A stretch of DNA of 13,407 nucleotides from NCBI GenBank assembly GCA_020428265.1, contig JAGQND010000015.1, positions 1 to 13,407 on the forward strand, read 5' to 3'. Source of the DNA: Candidatus Saccharimonadota bacterium. GTDB lineage: Bacteria > Patescibacteriota > Saccharimonadia > Saccharimonadales > Saccharimonadaceae. Positions 12,510 to 13,407 of the stretch are shown piece by piece. Numbering within the stretch: position 1 is the first letter of the stretch; every line of letters begins with the position of its first letter. The position numbers and the translations under genes were made by a program. The notes below the pieces were generated by a model. The model saw only the letters and a program-made list of their open reading frames with translations. It was not told where the DNA came from and made no database searches.

Positions 12510-13407
12510 TAATTGTCGCTTTCTAGGTACCAACCCCCAAAATCAATGGTAGGCGTCCCGGCCGTGGCATTGTTAGTAATCCAAAATTGCGGTGCCAGAA
12601 AACTGCTCGGAAGATTCGTAGACACCGTATTTGTAACAGTGGCGCCAGTCGAGATATTAGTCACCCGATATGTAACAGAAGACCCGTTGGGCGGTGAGAA
12701 TATCACTAGTTCATAGAGGTCTGTATTGTTGACCGGCAATGTTGCGCCAAGGTCAGTTACTGTTGGCGCTGTACCTGTTGTGTTGTTGACCCATTTCCAG
12801 TTGCCAGTATTGCTGTTGATTGCAAGACCAAGTCGACCAATGGTACCACTGGTAGTCGGGTCAACGTTTGTTGGCGCTGCCACAGAGTCAGTGAGGCCAA
12901 TAAACGCACGGTTGCCCGTGCCGAGCGTACTCGTTCCAAAACGGATAGTGTAAAAGAACCCACCGAGGCCGGGGGCGTTGCCGCGCCATACTTGTAGGGT
13001 TCTTTGGCGATGTGATGCCAGGCTGCCCGCAGTGTTTGCGGTTCTAAAGGTTGCACGCCGAGTAGAGGTCAGCAAGCTCGTGCTAGTCGGTGTGGGGTTT
13101 GCGGCCGTTCCTACGTTTTTGAAGGTACTCCCAAAACCGCTTACAAAAGTTGATAAAGTAGTACCGCCAGCTGGCATCATCATTGATACACGGTTAAAGC
13201 CTAAGTTGGCCTGGATTGGCGTATCGACGCCAGATGGCCCTACCCATTTTGGCATCACCCGGCCGGCAATGCTCTTAGCGTAAATCCTTATATTATTAGC
13301 AGCTGGGGTGACGGGATCATTGCCATCGGCCAGTTGCAGGCCGCCCGAGGCAATATCTACCCCAATATCCCAGCCAGAGCCAATGTACAAGCCTTCTTCT
13401 GTACCTG
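12509..13407 (-). CDS. Phage tail-fibre/surface-like protein, C-terminal part (runs off right edge)
   Basis: The frame is open through the right edge, where in-frame residues GTEEG precede LYIGSGWDIGVDI; a TTG at 13388-13390 is therefore not the start. About 298 residues are visible. LQLADGNDPVTPAANNIRIY and then AGRVMPKWVGPSGVDTPIQA match a module found in phage tail-fibre proteins ('DPxTPxANxxxxYxKxxAGRxxPKxxGPSGxDTxxQ'). GGFFYTIRFGTSTLGTGNRA and FIGLTDSVAAPTNVDPTTSG form a lectin-like or tail-tip beta domain, and the protein ends FGGWYLESDN. No membrane segment is present. It is coupled by TAATG to the next small membrane protein. The N-terminal part lies outside the window and could resemble the MAVDQRLP start seen at 277. 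Confidence 0.7.
   Translation of the reverse strand, partial: GTEEGLYIGSGWDIGVDIASGGLQLADGNDPVTPAANNIRIYAKSIAGRVMPKWVGPSGVDTPIQANLGFNRVSMMMPAGGTTLSTFVSGFGSTFKNVGTAANPTPTSTSLLTSTRRATFRTANTAGSLASHRQRTLQVWRGNAPGLGGFFYTIRFGTSTLGTGNRAFIGLTDSVAAPTNVDPTTSGTIGRLGLAINSNTGNWKWVNNTTGTAPTVTDLGATLPVNNTDLYELVIFSPPNGSSVTYRVTNISTGATVTNTVSTNLPSSFLAPQFWITNNATAGTPTIDFGGWYLESDN

Noticed and set aside
13388..13390. TTG as the true start of the right-edge tail-like gene
   Set aside because: The frame stays open to the window edge with plausible residues (GTEEG), and N-terminal modules of this family are missing.
1..13407. CRISPR array, tRNA, rRNA or insertion sequence
   Set aside because: No regularly spaced short repeats, no cloverleaf or rRNA-like stretch and no transposase were seen; the only long repeat is the 69-bp pair.

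Overview
The window looks like a chromosomal segment of a Patescibacteria/CPR bacterium, most likely a Candidatus Saccharibacteria (TM7) relative. The grounds are a compact gene layout, a shortened HrcA, WGY-type surface proteins with DUF916-like partners, small proteins ending in a GFGS..FG tail, and phage-tail-like surface genes opening MAVDQRLPRV. This placement rests on recognition of protein families; no database was searched. TGA is used as a stop (radC), so the UGA-Gly code of Gracilibacteria/SR1 does not apply.

Layout, left to right. (1) 1-277, minus: 5' part of a phage-tail-fibre/surface-like gene running off the left edge. (2) 352-4509: a cell-surface locus. It holds a small Tat-signal-like protein, an Ig-like double-anchored membrane protein, two DUF916-like membrane-anchored proteins, and two paralogous secreted WGY/WxL-like proteins (2371-2988 minus, 3082-3630 plus) transcribed divergently from a 93-bp spacer. 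(3) 4528-6178, minus: tatC with an unusually long C-terminal tail, and tatA; the two overlap by 65 nt. (4) 6241-7431, minus: grpE and hrcA, with a CIRCE operator in front of hrcA. (5) 7517-8170, plus: an adenylate-kinase-like gene, divergent from hrcA and convergent with lepA. (6) 8167-10970, minus: lepA, a small unknown gene and radC. (7) 11054-12509, minus: a DUF3137-like membrane protein between two copies of a 69-bp direct repeat, and a small membrane protein. (8) 12509-13407, minus: 3' part of a second phage-tail-like gene running off the right edge.

The surface locus resembles the WxL/csc gene clusters of Firmicutes: secreted WxL-type proteins plus membrane-anchored WxL-interacting proteins (DUF916). 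In an episymbiont it could build a surface complex for host contact (inference). The Tat genes next to it, and a small protein carrying an S-R-x-x-F-L motif, suggest a possible but unproven export link.

Three signals cross gene boundaries. Six or seven genes have a sigma70-like -10 box only 6-7 nt before the start codon, implying leaderless mRNAs. The 69-bp repeat flanks a single gene. Isoleucine codon use flips inside lepA: the 3' part uses almost only ATA, the 5' part almost only ATT/ATC. Genes to the left mostly share the ATA habit and radC and its neighbour share the ATT habit, which suggests a recombination or assembly junction near 8800-8900.
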